In this document: piece by piece, positions 55,664 to 64,000 of the stretch
Position numbering within the stretch: the stretch's first letter is position 1
Layout: every line of letters begins with the position of its first letter
Notes under the pieces: generated by a model
Told to the model about the DNA's origin: nothing
What the model saw: the letters and a program-made list of their open reading frames with translations, nothing else
Database searches by the model: none
Assembly: GCF_032452875.1 (NCBI RefSeq)
Contig: NC_083880.1
Location: 58,540,829-58,604,828 of the forward strand
Length of the DNA stretch: 64,000 nucleotides
Origin: Bos javanicus
Lineage: Eukaryota > Chordata > Mammalia > Artiodactyla > Bovidae
Direction: 5' to 3'
Translations under genes and position numbers: made by a program

Positions 55664-57625
55664 TCAACTCCTCTTACCAGGCAACACTTCCAGGAGTGGT
55701 GGGGGACTCAGGACTTGGCCTTAGTCACCCATCAATACCTCGATTGAGCAGATTGGCTTTTTCTGCAGTTGAAATGAGAAGTGGAACCAGGAACTAGCAA
55801 GAGGACTAGCAACCCCCACTCCCTCCCGGCTCTACCACCCAGCACATAGCCTGGGATAAAGGAGGCACACGGAATCACTTGATGCAAAACCAGATGAGTG
55901 AATGGGACTGCTTTGTCATTCAGAGAGGGACAGATGGGGGTCACGGTATGAAGACACAACAGTGCCTGCTCTTGGAGCACACACTTTGCTCCCAGTGCTC
56001 TGCTGGGACCTTCCGGGGGATGATCTTAGGGAAGCTTGCAAAGAAAGACCCCTGGCAGAGCTGCTACGATCCCCTTTCTCCAAGGGAGAAATTGAAGCCC
56101 AGAAAAAGTAGTGAGGGGTTCAGGGCATAGAGCCACGAGATCAGAACCCCGGATCAGAATCCCAAGTCTGTCCAACTCCAGGAGACAGTGATGGCCCAAG
56201 GAGCCTCCCTGACCTGTTCCTTGAAGGGCAGTGAATGTAGCCTGGGGAAGACGCCTTTAGGGGCAGAACCTTCGGAAGCTGCACAGAGAACGTGCTGCCT
56301 CCCGTAGCCCCTGGTCTGATCTTTGTTCCTCGCCCTCTACCATAACTCTTGAGATCTTGCGTAATCTCTGTCTCCCTCTGGCCACCTCTGGTCCTCTGAC
56401 CTTTGCCCCTGGACAAAGGTAGTAATTATTGTCCCCACTTGGTGCCTTCAGACCTTTCCACTCCCTCCCCGTGAGGTGAATTCACAGAGAAACCATGATC
56501 ATAACATTCAGGCTGCCTGGTAGAAAGGAGACTGCGTTTTGCCAACAGAATGTGCAGCAAAAATATCTCTCTTTTAAAAGGGAGAAAGAGAGAGAAATTT
56601 AAAGACTCAAGATCAGTAACATGTAATTATCATCTGGTTGGGGTGGAGAATTCTAATAGTTTCCAGAAAAACACAAGCAATGAAAAAGGAGTGTGCTTTT
56701 CAAGGCAAAAAGGGACCTGGGCTCCAGCAGGCAGTGGCACCATTTTGAAATTCCTGTGGCCTTTGAGGTCCTTCCCAGGGAGAGCAGGGAGCCCCTAGCA
56801 TCCTCTCCCCTTTTGTCTTCCACCCTGGACGGGAGTCTCTGAGAGTGTAGGAACTACCTGTGAGCCAGCCTCAGACCTGCTCAATACAGAAGCTCCGCTG
56901 AACAGATATGCTTCAAAGCATAGAGGAGGTTTCCCTGCTCCTTTCTTGGGGTGAAAACAGCTTCAAAATGGCAGGGACAGCTAAGTATCTTCCAATATCT
57001 TATCCCCTATTTGGAAGTTAATCAATCCCCCAGTGTTAGCTAGGTAACAATGTAGCCCAGAATAAAGACCTTTCCCAGCCTCCCTCTTGGGCTCTGAGAC
57101 TGAGGGATGTCAGGAAAATGTCTGTGCAATTTGTGAGTGTTCTTAAAGGAGAGATACTTATTCTTCTTCCCTTGCTTCCTTCCTCCTGTGAGGAATGGAG
57201 TTGTGATGGCTGGAGCTTGAGCAGCCATCTTAGAACATAAAGCCCACAAATGACAGAGCAACAAAATAGAAGGGGCCTGGGTCTCAACACTGTGGTGCTG
57301 GGCTACCTACCAGACTGTTATAGGAGAAAGAAAGAAGTTTCTGTATAGTGTAAGTCACTGATATTTCAGTGAAAGACCATCCTTATAGTCAAAATTACCT
57401 TGAAACTCTCTTAAGTAGAGAAGAGGAAATGCAAGCTAATTAAAACTTTAAAAGTAAGAACTCCATTCAATGTGGTAAGATGTTCACAGCAGGTTCATGG
57501 TTTCCATTCCAGGTGTACCATGGAACGCAAAGGAAGGAGGACCCATCTACATTAAATTGTTTTTTTTTTCCTTCCTCTTTCTCACTTGCCTTTTTTTTTT
57601 TTTTTGCCTAGTGTCTAAACTTGGG
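55664..57625. other. intergenic DNA, no gene seen
   Basis: Unclassified sequence with short open frames only. A T run at 57558-57606 precedes the SINE dimer. No repeat was recognised with confidence. Confidence 0.45.
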
Positions 57626-57742
57626 CTCTCCTGGCATCTCAGCTCATAAAGAATCTGCCTACAATGCAGGAGACCCTGGTTCAATTCCTGGGTCAGAAAG
57701 ATCCCCTGGAGGAGGGATAGGCCACCCACTCCAGTATTCTTG
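57626..57742 (+). repeat. Bov-tA SINE, left unit of tandem pair
   Basis: 'ctctcctggcatctcagctc' head, then B-box-like 'ggttcaattcctgg', stopping after 'ccactccagtattcttg', where a second complete unit begins at once. Confidence 0.9.
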
Positions 57743-57952
57743 GGCTTCCCTGGTGGCTCAGACAGTAAAGAATCCACCTGCAATTCAGGATACCTGGGTT
57801 TGATCCCTGGGTTGGGAAGATCCCCTGAAGGAGGGCATGGCAACTCACTCCAGGATTCTTGCCTGGAGAATTCCACGGACAGAGGAGCCTGGCAGCCTAC
57901 AGTCCATTGGGTCGCAAAGAGTCAAACACGACTGAGCAACTAAGCACAGCAC
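57743..57952 (+). repeat. Bov-tA SINE, right unit of tandem pair
   Basis: 'gcttccctggtggctcagac' head, 'ggtttgatccctgggttggg', 'acggacagaggagcctggca' and end 'cgactgagcaactaagcaca'. It is full length and abuts the left unit. Confidence 0.93.
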
Positions 57953-58587
57953 AGTGTCTAAAGTTATGTTATGGAGATCTATCAACCACATGGCACTTTC
58001 TAAATGATGCAAATTTTATAAACACCTACTAAGTGACAGATAAACATGCTTTTTCTTATCTGTTATTTCTGTTTTATAATTAAACCAAGGCTCAGAGAGG
58101 AAGCGACACACTGTTAGGGAGAAGAAGGGTTGCAGCTCAGAGGTGGGTTATGGGGACACAGGGCCACCCGAACATGTGCATACAGACACACACCAGAAGC
58201 AGCTGACCCTCAGATCAGACTCTAGTGTGACCTGCAAACCTCCCAGGCACTCAGGTCTAGGCTCAAGTCGGAGTGTCCACACTAAGGACCACATGGCTGA
58301 GAAGCCAGAATATGGTCAGATGGAGTTGGGGTTATCCTAGGATGGGGGCAGGTGAGAGCCACCCCCGCTAAATGAGAGGAACTGGGCAAAGGGAGCCGGG
58401 ACTCAGTGAACGGGCGCCACCTAGTGGCCAGTCCCGGCGTGGCGCCTCCCAGCCGCCCACAGTGACTCAGCCTGAGCCTGAGTTCAGAAGACACCTGACA
58501 ATCTCTCCCAAAACACCCAATTAATCCTCATTTAAAATGAACGTTGTCAACGCACATAGAGACACACGTTTCTTCTGTTTTACATTC
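57953..58587. other. intergenic DNA with MIR remnant and CpG-rich CTCF block
   Basis: MIR-like wording lies at about 58075-58140 ('aaggctcagagaggaagcga'). A CpG-rich stretch at 58390-58460 contains the CTCF-type motif listed separately. Confidence 0.55.
58412..58427 (-). promoter_or_regulatory. CTCF-binding motif
   Basis: GGGCGCCACCTAGTGG on the + strand reads CCACTAGGTGGCGCCC on the - strand, a perfect fit to the 14-base CTCF core CCASYAGRKGGCRS. It lies in a small CpG-rich, non-repeat block about 2.2 kb upstream of the ZBP1 start codon. A boundary or loop-anchor role is inference. Confidence 0.6.
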
Positions 58588-58760
58588 AGTTCCGTTCAGT
58601 TCAGTTCAGTCGTTCAGTCGTGTCCGACTCTCTGCGACCCCATGAATTGCAGCACACCAGGCCTCCCTGTCCATCACCAACTCCTGGAGTTGACCCAGAC
58701 TCACGTCCATCGAGTTGGTGATGCCATCCAGCCATCTCATCCTCTGTCGTCCCCTTCTCC
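58588..58760 (-). mobile_element. BovB/Bov-A2 3' end fragment
   Basis: 'gttcagttcagttcagtcgt', 'gtccgactctctgcgacccc', 'atccagccatctcatcctct': a reversed, short 3' end with low divergence. Confidence 0.92.
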
Positions 58761-59063
58761 ACCTGACATTAAAAAGGAGCAAAAACATCATTGCGGCTTC
58801 CTATTTTTATTGAGTTGTCCAACACTTCACCTCTGGTTCAAGTGAAGTCCTCTAGGACTTCCAGCCCTGCCTCCCAAGATGGGGACTTAATTGGTCTGAG
58901 AGTGGACAGGGCATCGGGATTTTTCTTGCTTGCTCTGCAAATGTTGCAGGAATAAACCACTTCTGGCGCCACGTTGGAGCTGTTTCTAGTTTGCTCTCTG
59001 TTGCTTTTGTTGTTACAATCACGCATACTGGCCTGCCTCAGAATCCTGCCCCCTCTGCCTGAC
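58761..59063. other. intergenic DNA, unclassified
   Basis: No gene is seen. It contains 'cttctggcgccacgttggag', which could be retrovirus-related given the LTR-like element that follows, but this is weak. Confidence 0.35.
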
Positions 59064-59394
59064 TGTTAAACTAGAGTGCCTTTGTTCAGAACCCTGTCCA
59101 CCTGTAGATGGCAGGAAGGAAAAAATAAACACATCCCCTGCCTGAGGCTTGCCATTCTAGGAGATGTTTGCAAGATTAGTGGCCTTTTTACTTTGTTTCC
59201 TCATCTCCCTCCACCTCTGATCTGTGAAAGAACCCAGCATCCAGACCCCATAAGATGGTTATTTTAAGACAATTGTATGCCGTCTTTTCGGTCAGCTGGC
59301 TCTCCAAATAAAGTTGTATTTCTTGCCTCAACGCCTCGTCTCTGATTCATTGGCCGGTTGTGCAGTGAGCCGGGAGAACTTGGACTCGGGAACA
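59064..59394 (+). mobile_element. probable solitary endogenous-retrovirus LTR
   Basis: About 330 bases bounded by TGTTA and AACA (TG...CA ends). It has an AATAAA at 59307-59312 near the 3' end and a CG-containing, U5-like end ('cattggccggttgtgcagtg', 'aacttggactcggg'). This order and wording recall a bovine LTR family. No flanking viral genes and no clear target-site duplication are seen, so the limits are tentative. Confidence 0.5.
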
Positions 59395-60300
59395 CAAAGA
59401 CAACTTTGAGATAAGCCTTCGGGGCCCTTTCCATGGCTGTACTTGTTCCCAAGTGCCTCCCTTTGCAGAAATGCTGGGGATGGTGTCCCCCTGGCACCCA
59501 CTCCTTGGCCTCAGCTGAGACCCTGAGCCCTTGACCCTCTGGGCTGCCTCGCACAAAGCCCTTCACCTCTGTTGGCCTCAGTTTCCCCTTCCGTCACCTG
59601 GACTGAGCAGTGTCTCTGAACTGTTTGGGGAGATCAGTGGCCCCTGTAAGAAGTTTCAGAAGCGATGGGTCTTTTTTCTAGAACCAGGTCAGTGGGTGCC
59701 CAGCTGTGTTCATGGCTGTAGAGGTGCCTGAATTAACCCTTTTAGTCCTCGCCACCACCTCTTGAGGTCACTCCTTTTATTAGCCCATTTCATAGATGAG
59801 AAAACTAAGACATAAATAGGTAAAATAACCTGCCCAAGGTCCCACAGCCAGTAAATGGTGGGGCTGAGTTAGAACCTGAGCATCTCTGTGACCTTGGACA
59901 AGTGGCCTCATTGACCCAAGCCTCAGTTTCCTGAGAAAAGAGACCCTAACTAGACCCTAACCTGTAGATGAGTCAGGGGCACATGAGGTTGGAAAGTACA
60001 TAATAGGTACTCATTAAAGAGAGTCTTCCTTTTTTTTTTTTTTTAACTAGAGGCTAATTGCTTTTCAAAGTTGTGGTCTCTGCCATACATCAACACTGTC
60101 GTCGGTTTGATATGCACACACTTGTGTGGTTTTGATGATCACAGGTGCTCAGCCACACACCCACCCACCCAGGTATCTTGGCCTGTGGCTAGGGGAGTCA
60201 AGGTGGACAGCAGTGGGAAACCCCTCAGCCCCAGAAGAAGCTCTGGTCTCCTCCATCTCAGCAGCTCCCTACCAATATCTAGTAGAAGGCCTGTGTCTTG
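59395..60300. other. ZBP1 upstream region
   Basis: Unique DNA with a MIR remnant at about 59755-59890 ('gcccatttcatagatgagaa', 'gcccaaggtcccacagccag') and a T run at 60031-60045. No gene is seen. Confidence 0.5.
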
Positions 60301-60591
60301 CTCAATTCAGCTTTCGGTTTTGTTTCTCTGAAAAACCACACATAGAAGTTTCATTTTCATTTTCTCCAGAGACTGATAAGGTTGGCTGCCTAGGGCCCCA
60401 TTTCCGGGGTGTGAACAGCTGACAGCCGACAGCTGTCCGGATGAAGCTGGAGTGTCTTCACAGCTGCCAGAAGCACCAGCCTGGCCCACAAGAGTACACC
60501 CAGCCTTGACCGGACCCACCTTCTGCAGGCTCCAGGGTCAGAGCCTGCTGCTGACTCCAAGTCTCCCAGGCCCCTCGCAGCTGCTGCCAGA
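60301..60591 (+). promoter_or_regulatory. ZBP1: ZBP1 promoter and 5' UTR region with ISRE
   Basis: AGTTTCATTTTCAT at 60347-60360 fits the interferon-stimulated response element AGTTTCNNTTTCNY exactly, and another TTTC follows at 60361-60364. A weaker IRF-like stretch lies just upstream ('ctttcggttttgtttctctg', 60311-60330). No TATA box is obvious. ZBP1 is an interferon-induced gene, so this position, about 230 bases before the start codon, is as expected. The transcription start is not visible, but near 60450-60550 is likely. Confidence 0.7.
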
Positions 60592-60625
60592 ATGGCCGAG
60601 GTCCCTGCTGACCCAGGAGACACAG
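60592..60625 (+). CDS. ZBP1: ZBP1 coding exon 1
   Basis: The start ATG has A at -3 and G at +4, a strong context. The exon encodes MAEVPADPGDT plus the first base of a split codon, resembling the human start MAQAPADPG (from memory). The donor is gtactt at 60626. The G left over joins AC at 63202 to make Asp, giving the continuous reading DLEQRILEVL, which confirms the pairing. ZBP1 is a cytosolic and nuclear sensor of Z-RNA/Z-DNA that signals through RHIM contacts with RIPK3. Confidence 0.87.
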
Positions 60626-63201
60626 GTACTTTTTTCCCTCTAAGGACCCATGGGAGTGCCCGGGTGGGACTTAAATTTTCTTCTGGTTCCTTTTCTTGGT
60701 TCAGATGACAACCACGATAGGCTAATATCTGAAGGCACAACCATAAGAAAGAGAGGGAGAGAGCATTGCATCGGGTTCAGAGCCTTGCTCTACACCAGGC
60801 ATCTTGCAACACGCTCCGTGTGCGTTTTGCAGGAACCCTCAGGGGAAGCCCGCTGAGGTTCCCACCTCACTCCTGAAATCACAGGCGGCACAGGTGAAAT
60901 GACTCAGGGGACCACGGCTGAGCTTGGGGCCTGAACACCCGTCTTCACTTTGGTTTTGAAGAAGGAGAGAAGTTGCTTTGCTAAGAGTGGCAAGTGCTTA
61001 TACGTGGCTTTCCCCCTGCTACTGTTCTTTCATTGAACAGCACACATGCAACTTAACTGACACTGAACAGAGCTGTTTTCTAGGGTCCCCACTGAAAGCA
61101 TGTGGGCTGGGGGCTGAGGTGGTTTTTGTCTGTCTTTGTTCTGTGATCAGTAACTATCTGAACCTCACCACGATCTGAAGTAGTCACGAATCTCACCATT
61201 TCAAAGAAGGGGAAATGGAGACCCGAGGTCACACAGCTGGTAGGTGGCAGAGTTTTGGCTCAAACCCAGGAAAATATGCTGTGTCAGGGAGGGGGGTTAA
61301 CTGGGAGTGGCACAGGATCCCAGGCTGGTTGGTTCCCAGGTTCCTGTTATATTTTCCAAAGGAGACATGTCAGGGGCACTGGGTAACTGAATTTAACTTG
61401 TTCCCCAGCAGGTTTTCCTTTTAACTGATCCCTCATCCCATTTTTCAATTTCTGGTTCAGCAGCCAGAAGACTCAGTGGGGGAGGCAAGCCCAGCCTTCA
61501 CTGCATGGACCCCATTTCCTCTTTGAGGTCAGGGGACTGCAGGAGGAGGAAGAGAGAGAGGCTCACCCAGGAGCAGGTTTTTCAGGAATCAAAACTCTTT
61601 TCAAGGCTAGGCAAAGCATCAGTGGGTTGGATGGGTATGACAGTCTCGGGGGTAGTGTTTAGTGAGTGAAGTTCAGGCTGGGTGACCCCAGGGGTTGTAA
61701 TACCCATCACCTGCCCCCAGAAGGATGCAAACATTCCATTCATAAGAGCAAGCCACACTGCCCAGCCCAGAGCTGGTAAACAGGTCATCCCCTAGTGCTG
61801 CCCACTCAGAATCCAGCAAGAACCCAGAGGTCAAAGGGTTGGGCTGCTGCCCTGGAAGGGTAACTTGGTCTTCCCAAGAAAGGCCCTGCTTTGCATTCCC
61901 ACGGTGTTCTCAGGGGCAGACACTTTCTCTCCCAGCTCCATGCACTGCTGGCTCTGCGTCCACCAGTTCTTTCACTCCCCGCAGGGCAGCTGGCTTGGGT
62001 TTATGGGAGCCTGCCTGCGAGGACTGGGGCCATTTGGAAAGTTCCTCTTTGAGCCTCGAGGCATCCTGCTTAGGACCATTAACTCTGGCAGAGGGGAGGC
62101 AGAAACAGGGGCCTTGGAGGAGCGCCCATCCCCTGCCCAGGCCATCTGAGCACACACTACCCAGTAGTGGACACTCACTCTTTCATCCAGTCCCTCCTCC
62201 ACTCAAATGCTGTTAATAGTTCCTGAGACCCTACTGCATGCCTGGCCCATGGCTAGACACAGAACCACTACAGTGAATCTGGCAATCACAGCAGCAGATC
62301 CCTGGGGACACTCTGCAGGGGACCCACACAGGACCAGCATCCCACCTGATCAGGGAACTCAGGACAGCCTTCCAGCATTGGAGTCTGAGTGAGAACTCAC
62401 AGTGGACAGGTGGAAAGGGGGGGAAGAGCACACCTGGCAAAGGGAACGGCATGTGTAAAGGCCCAGGGGTGAGTATGACTGAAAGGAATTCAAACAGGTT
62501 GGCACTTGAAGGGCAGTTGAGGGTGGGTAAAGATGAGGCTGGCAGAACCCGTTTTACCAGCCAAGAGGAGGGTGGACTGGAGGGAACCTGGAGTTGGTGG
62601 AACTGCTGTCATTGAGGGGATGCTGACAAGGAGTGGGGAGTGGAGGCAGAGAAAAGGAGAAGAAGGGGTTGAGAGAGTCTGGAGCAGTACCACCAGGACT
62701 CCATGGTTGGGCAGCAGGGTGAAAGCTCTGTTTCTGAACGCCTGCTGGGTTTCTGATGGGGATGAACAGTGACATCGCCCCTGTGGATGGTGAGCCCAAG
62801 GAGTAGATTCCACAAGGCAGGGTGGATGGGGGATGGAGAGCACCAGGGACAGGCCTCACTCCCCCCGCTCCTCTGCTCCGCCCTTACCCTCCTGCATCCT
62901 GCGGCCTCCACTCTCCTCTGCTCTGAGGACACCTGAGAGCTGACCGTTCCCAACTGTCCTCCAGTGCTCACACAGGCGGGGGACACTCGGAAGGCCTGGT
63001 GGCTCCTCTGGCCACCAGACTGTCCGGCCCAGGTCATTTCTGAGCAGCCCACGCACCCCTCCCTGAACAGAGACACTGATGGATGTCTACTTTGACCTCT
63101 GTTCCTCCGTCTGCCCTGGATCCCTCTCTGAGGGCTCCCGACGGCCCAGGCTGCGTCGTGGGGACCTCAGTTCTGTCTCTGCCCCTGTCTTGCTCTCCCA
63201 G
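60626..63201 (+). other. ZBP1: ZBP1 intron 1
   Basis: About 2.6 kb between donor gtactt and acceptor 'cttgctctcccag'. A MIR remnant is at about 61195-61275 ('gaggtcacacagctggtagg') and an old repeat-like phrase near 62440-62465 ('ggcatgtgtaaaggcccagg'). No ruminant SINE is seen. Confidence 0.85.
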
Positions 63202-63411
63202 ACCTTGAGCAGAGGATTCTGGAGGTGTTGAGGGATGCTGGCTCCCCTGTGAAGACCGCCCAACTGTTAAAGAAATTCCAAGTGCCCAAGAAGAAGCTCA
63301 ACCAGCTCCTCCACAAGATGAAGCAGGAGTCAAAAGGAGTTATGCTCGCAGGCCCTGCGACGTGGTGCTTGGGCGACAGCGGGACCAAAGAAGTGGTTCC
63401 CACAGAGCGGG
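63202..63411 (+). CDS. ZBP1: ZBP1 coding exon 2: first Z-alpha domain
   Basis: Phase-1 to phase-1 exon of 210 nt, ending before donor gtaacc. It encodes residues 12 (split) to 81, almost the whole first Z-alpha winged-helix domain. EQRILEVLRDAGSPVKTAQL covers helix 1 and the turn to helix 2, KKKLNQLLHKMKQE is recognition helix 3, and GPATWCL is the wing. The domain binds left-handed Z-DNA and Z-RNA through conserved Asn, Tyr and Trp. Here Asn45 (63300-63302) and Trp66 (63363-63365) are kept, but the Tyr place is His49 (CAC, 63312-63314). The second Z-alpha and RHIM exons lie beyond the window. Identity with ZBP1 rather than ADAR1 is supported by the LNQ.L..MK helix and PATWCLG. Confidence 0.93.
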
Positions 63412-64000
63412 GTAACCTGTCACCGCAGGCGGGGGAGGTGGGGGTGCGGGACCCAGCATGAGCGGTCCTGGTATCGGCCAAGCCCAGATTTGGACCTGGG
63501 TTCAAGTATGGGCTCTGCCCTTGAGGGTGCATGCAGTCTTCTCACTGCATCCTGATTTCTTTCTCTGGCCAATGGAGGCGAGAGGATTTGATGCAAAGGG
63601 CTAAGCCCATGCCAGCACATAGTAGATGCTCAACAAAACTTTAATAATAATGGTTATGACACTACCAATGACACAATAATAATTGAACAGTCTTAGCATC
63701 GCATGAGATCTACTTCTCTGGTTCTGCAGCCCATGGACCTAAACAGCTGACATGTGTCAAGTACTTACAAAAAGCTGTTGCAGGACCAGGGTTGGGGGAG
63801 GGGGGGCTGAAAGTGAAAGTGTTAATCACTCAGTCATGTCCAACTCTTTTCGACACCATGGACTGTAGCCCACCAGGCTCCTCTGTCCATGGAATTCTCC
63901 AGGCAAGAATACTGGAGTGGGTAGCTGTTCCCTTCTCGAGGGGATCTTCCCAACCTAGGGATTGAAACCAGGTCTCCCATATTTACAGTCTGAGCCACCA
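63412..64000 (+). other. ZBP1: ZBP1 intron 2, start
   Basis: Unique DNA with MIR-like wording at about 63605-63640 ('gcacatagtagatgctcaac'), then a SINE to the window end. Confidence 0.8.
63812..64000 (-). repeat. Bov-tA SINE, cut by window end
   Basis: Reverse-oriented: 'gtgttaatcactcagtcatg', 'ggctcctctgtccatggaat', 'aggcaagaatactggagtgg', 'cagtctgagccacca'. The last tRNA-head bases continue past the window. Confidence 0.95.

Overview
The window is ruminant genomic DNA (cattle, sheep, goat or a relative). This follows from its dense load of ruminant-specific repeats: about twenty tRNA-derived Bov-tA/Bov-A2 SINE pieces, several BovB (RTE-type) LINE copies, and older cetartiodactyl CHR-type SINEs. 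Only two protein-coding genes can be supported, both on the + strand and both as parts of larger genes. They are PMEPA1 (also called TMEPAI) and ZBP1, which are neighbours on human 20q13.3. That points to the matching ruminant segment (bovine chromosome 13 from memory). The exact species cannot be told from the sequence.

Layout. Positions 1-33012 are read as the 3' part of the long PMEPA1 intron 1; the usual first coding exon is not here. The intron carries SINEs, two old L1 pieces and several non-repetitive blocks that look like regulatory DNA, with three perfect palindromic SMAD elements (GTCTAGAC). PMEPA1 coding exons lie at 33013-33167 (transmembrane helix), 36218-36271 and 36774-37322 (PPxY, SMAD-interaction and second PPxY motifs, stop). 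A 3.6 kb 3' UTR with two AATAAA signals follows, to about 40965. It contains no ruminant SINE or LINE that I could see.

Positions 40966-60300 are intergenic and heavily invaded: SINEs, old L1 and DNA-transposon remnants, a nested LTR-like repeat, two truncated BovB copies (49620-51668 and 53984-55663), a tandem SINE dimer and a probable endogenous-retrovirus LTR. A perfect CTCF-type motif lies at 58412-58427. ZBP1 begins near 60500 with a perfect interferon-stimulated response element at 60347-60360. Its first coding exon is 60592-60625. Exon 2 (63202-63411) encodes most of the first Z-alpha domain. The window ends inside a SINE in ZBP1 intron 2.

Biology. PMEPA1 is a membrane adaptor that is induced by TGF-beta and dampens the pathway by binding SMADs and NEDD4-type E3 ligases. 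ZBP1 is an interferon-induced sensor of Z-form nucleic acid that drives necroptosis and inflammation. The two are differently regulated, so the CTCF motif between them is of interest. No convincing undescribed gene system was found. The best leads are the SMAD-element cluster in intron 1, a Tyr-to-His change at a Z-DNA contact position in ZBP1, the CTCF motif, a near-perfect hairpin made inside a SINE, and a BovB copy whose internal deletion joins endonuclease to reverse transcriptase sequence.
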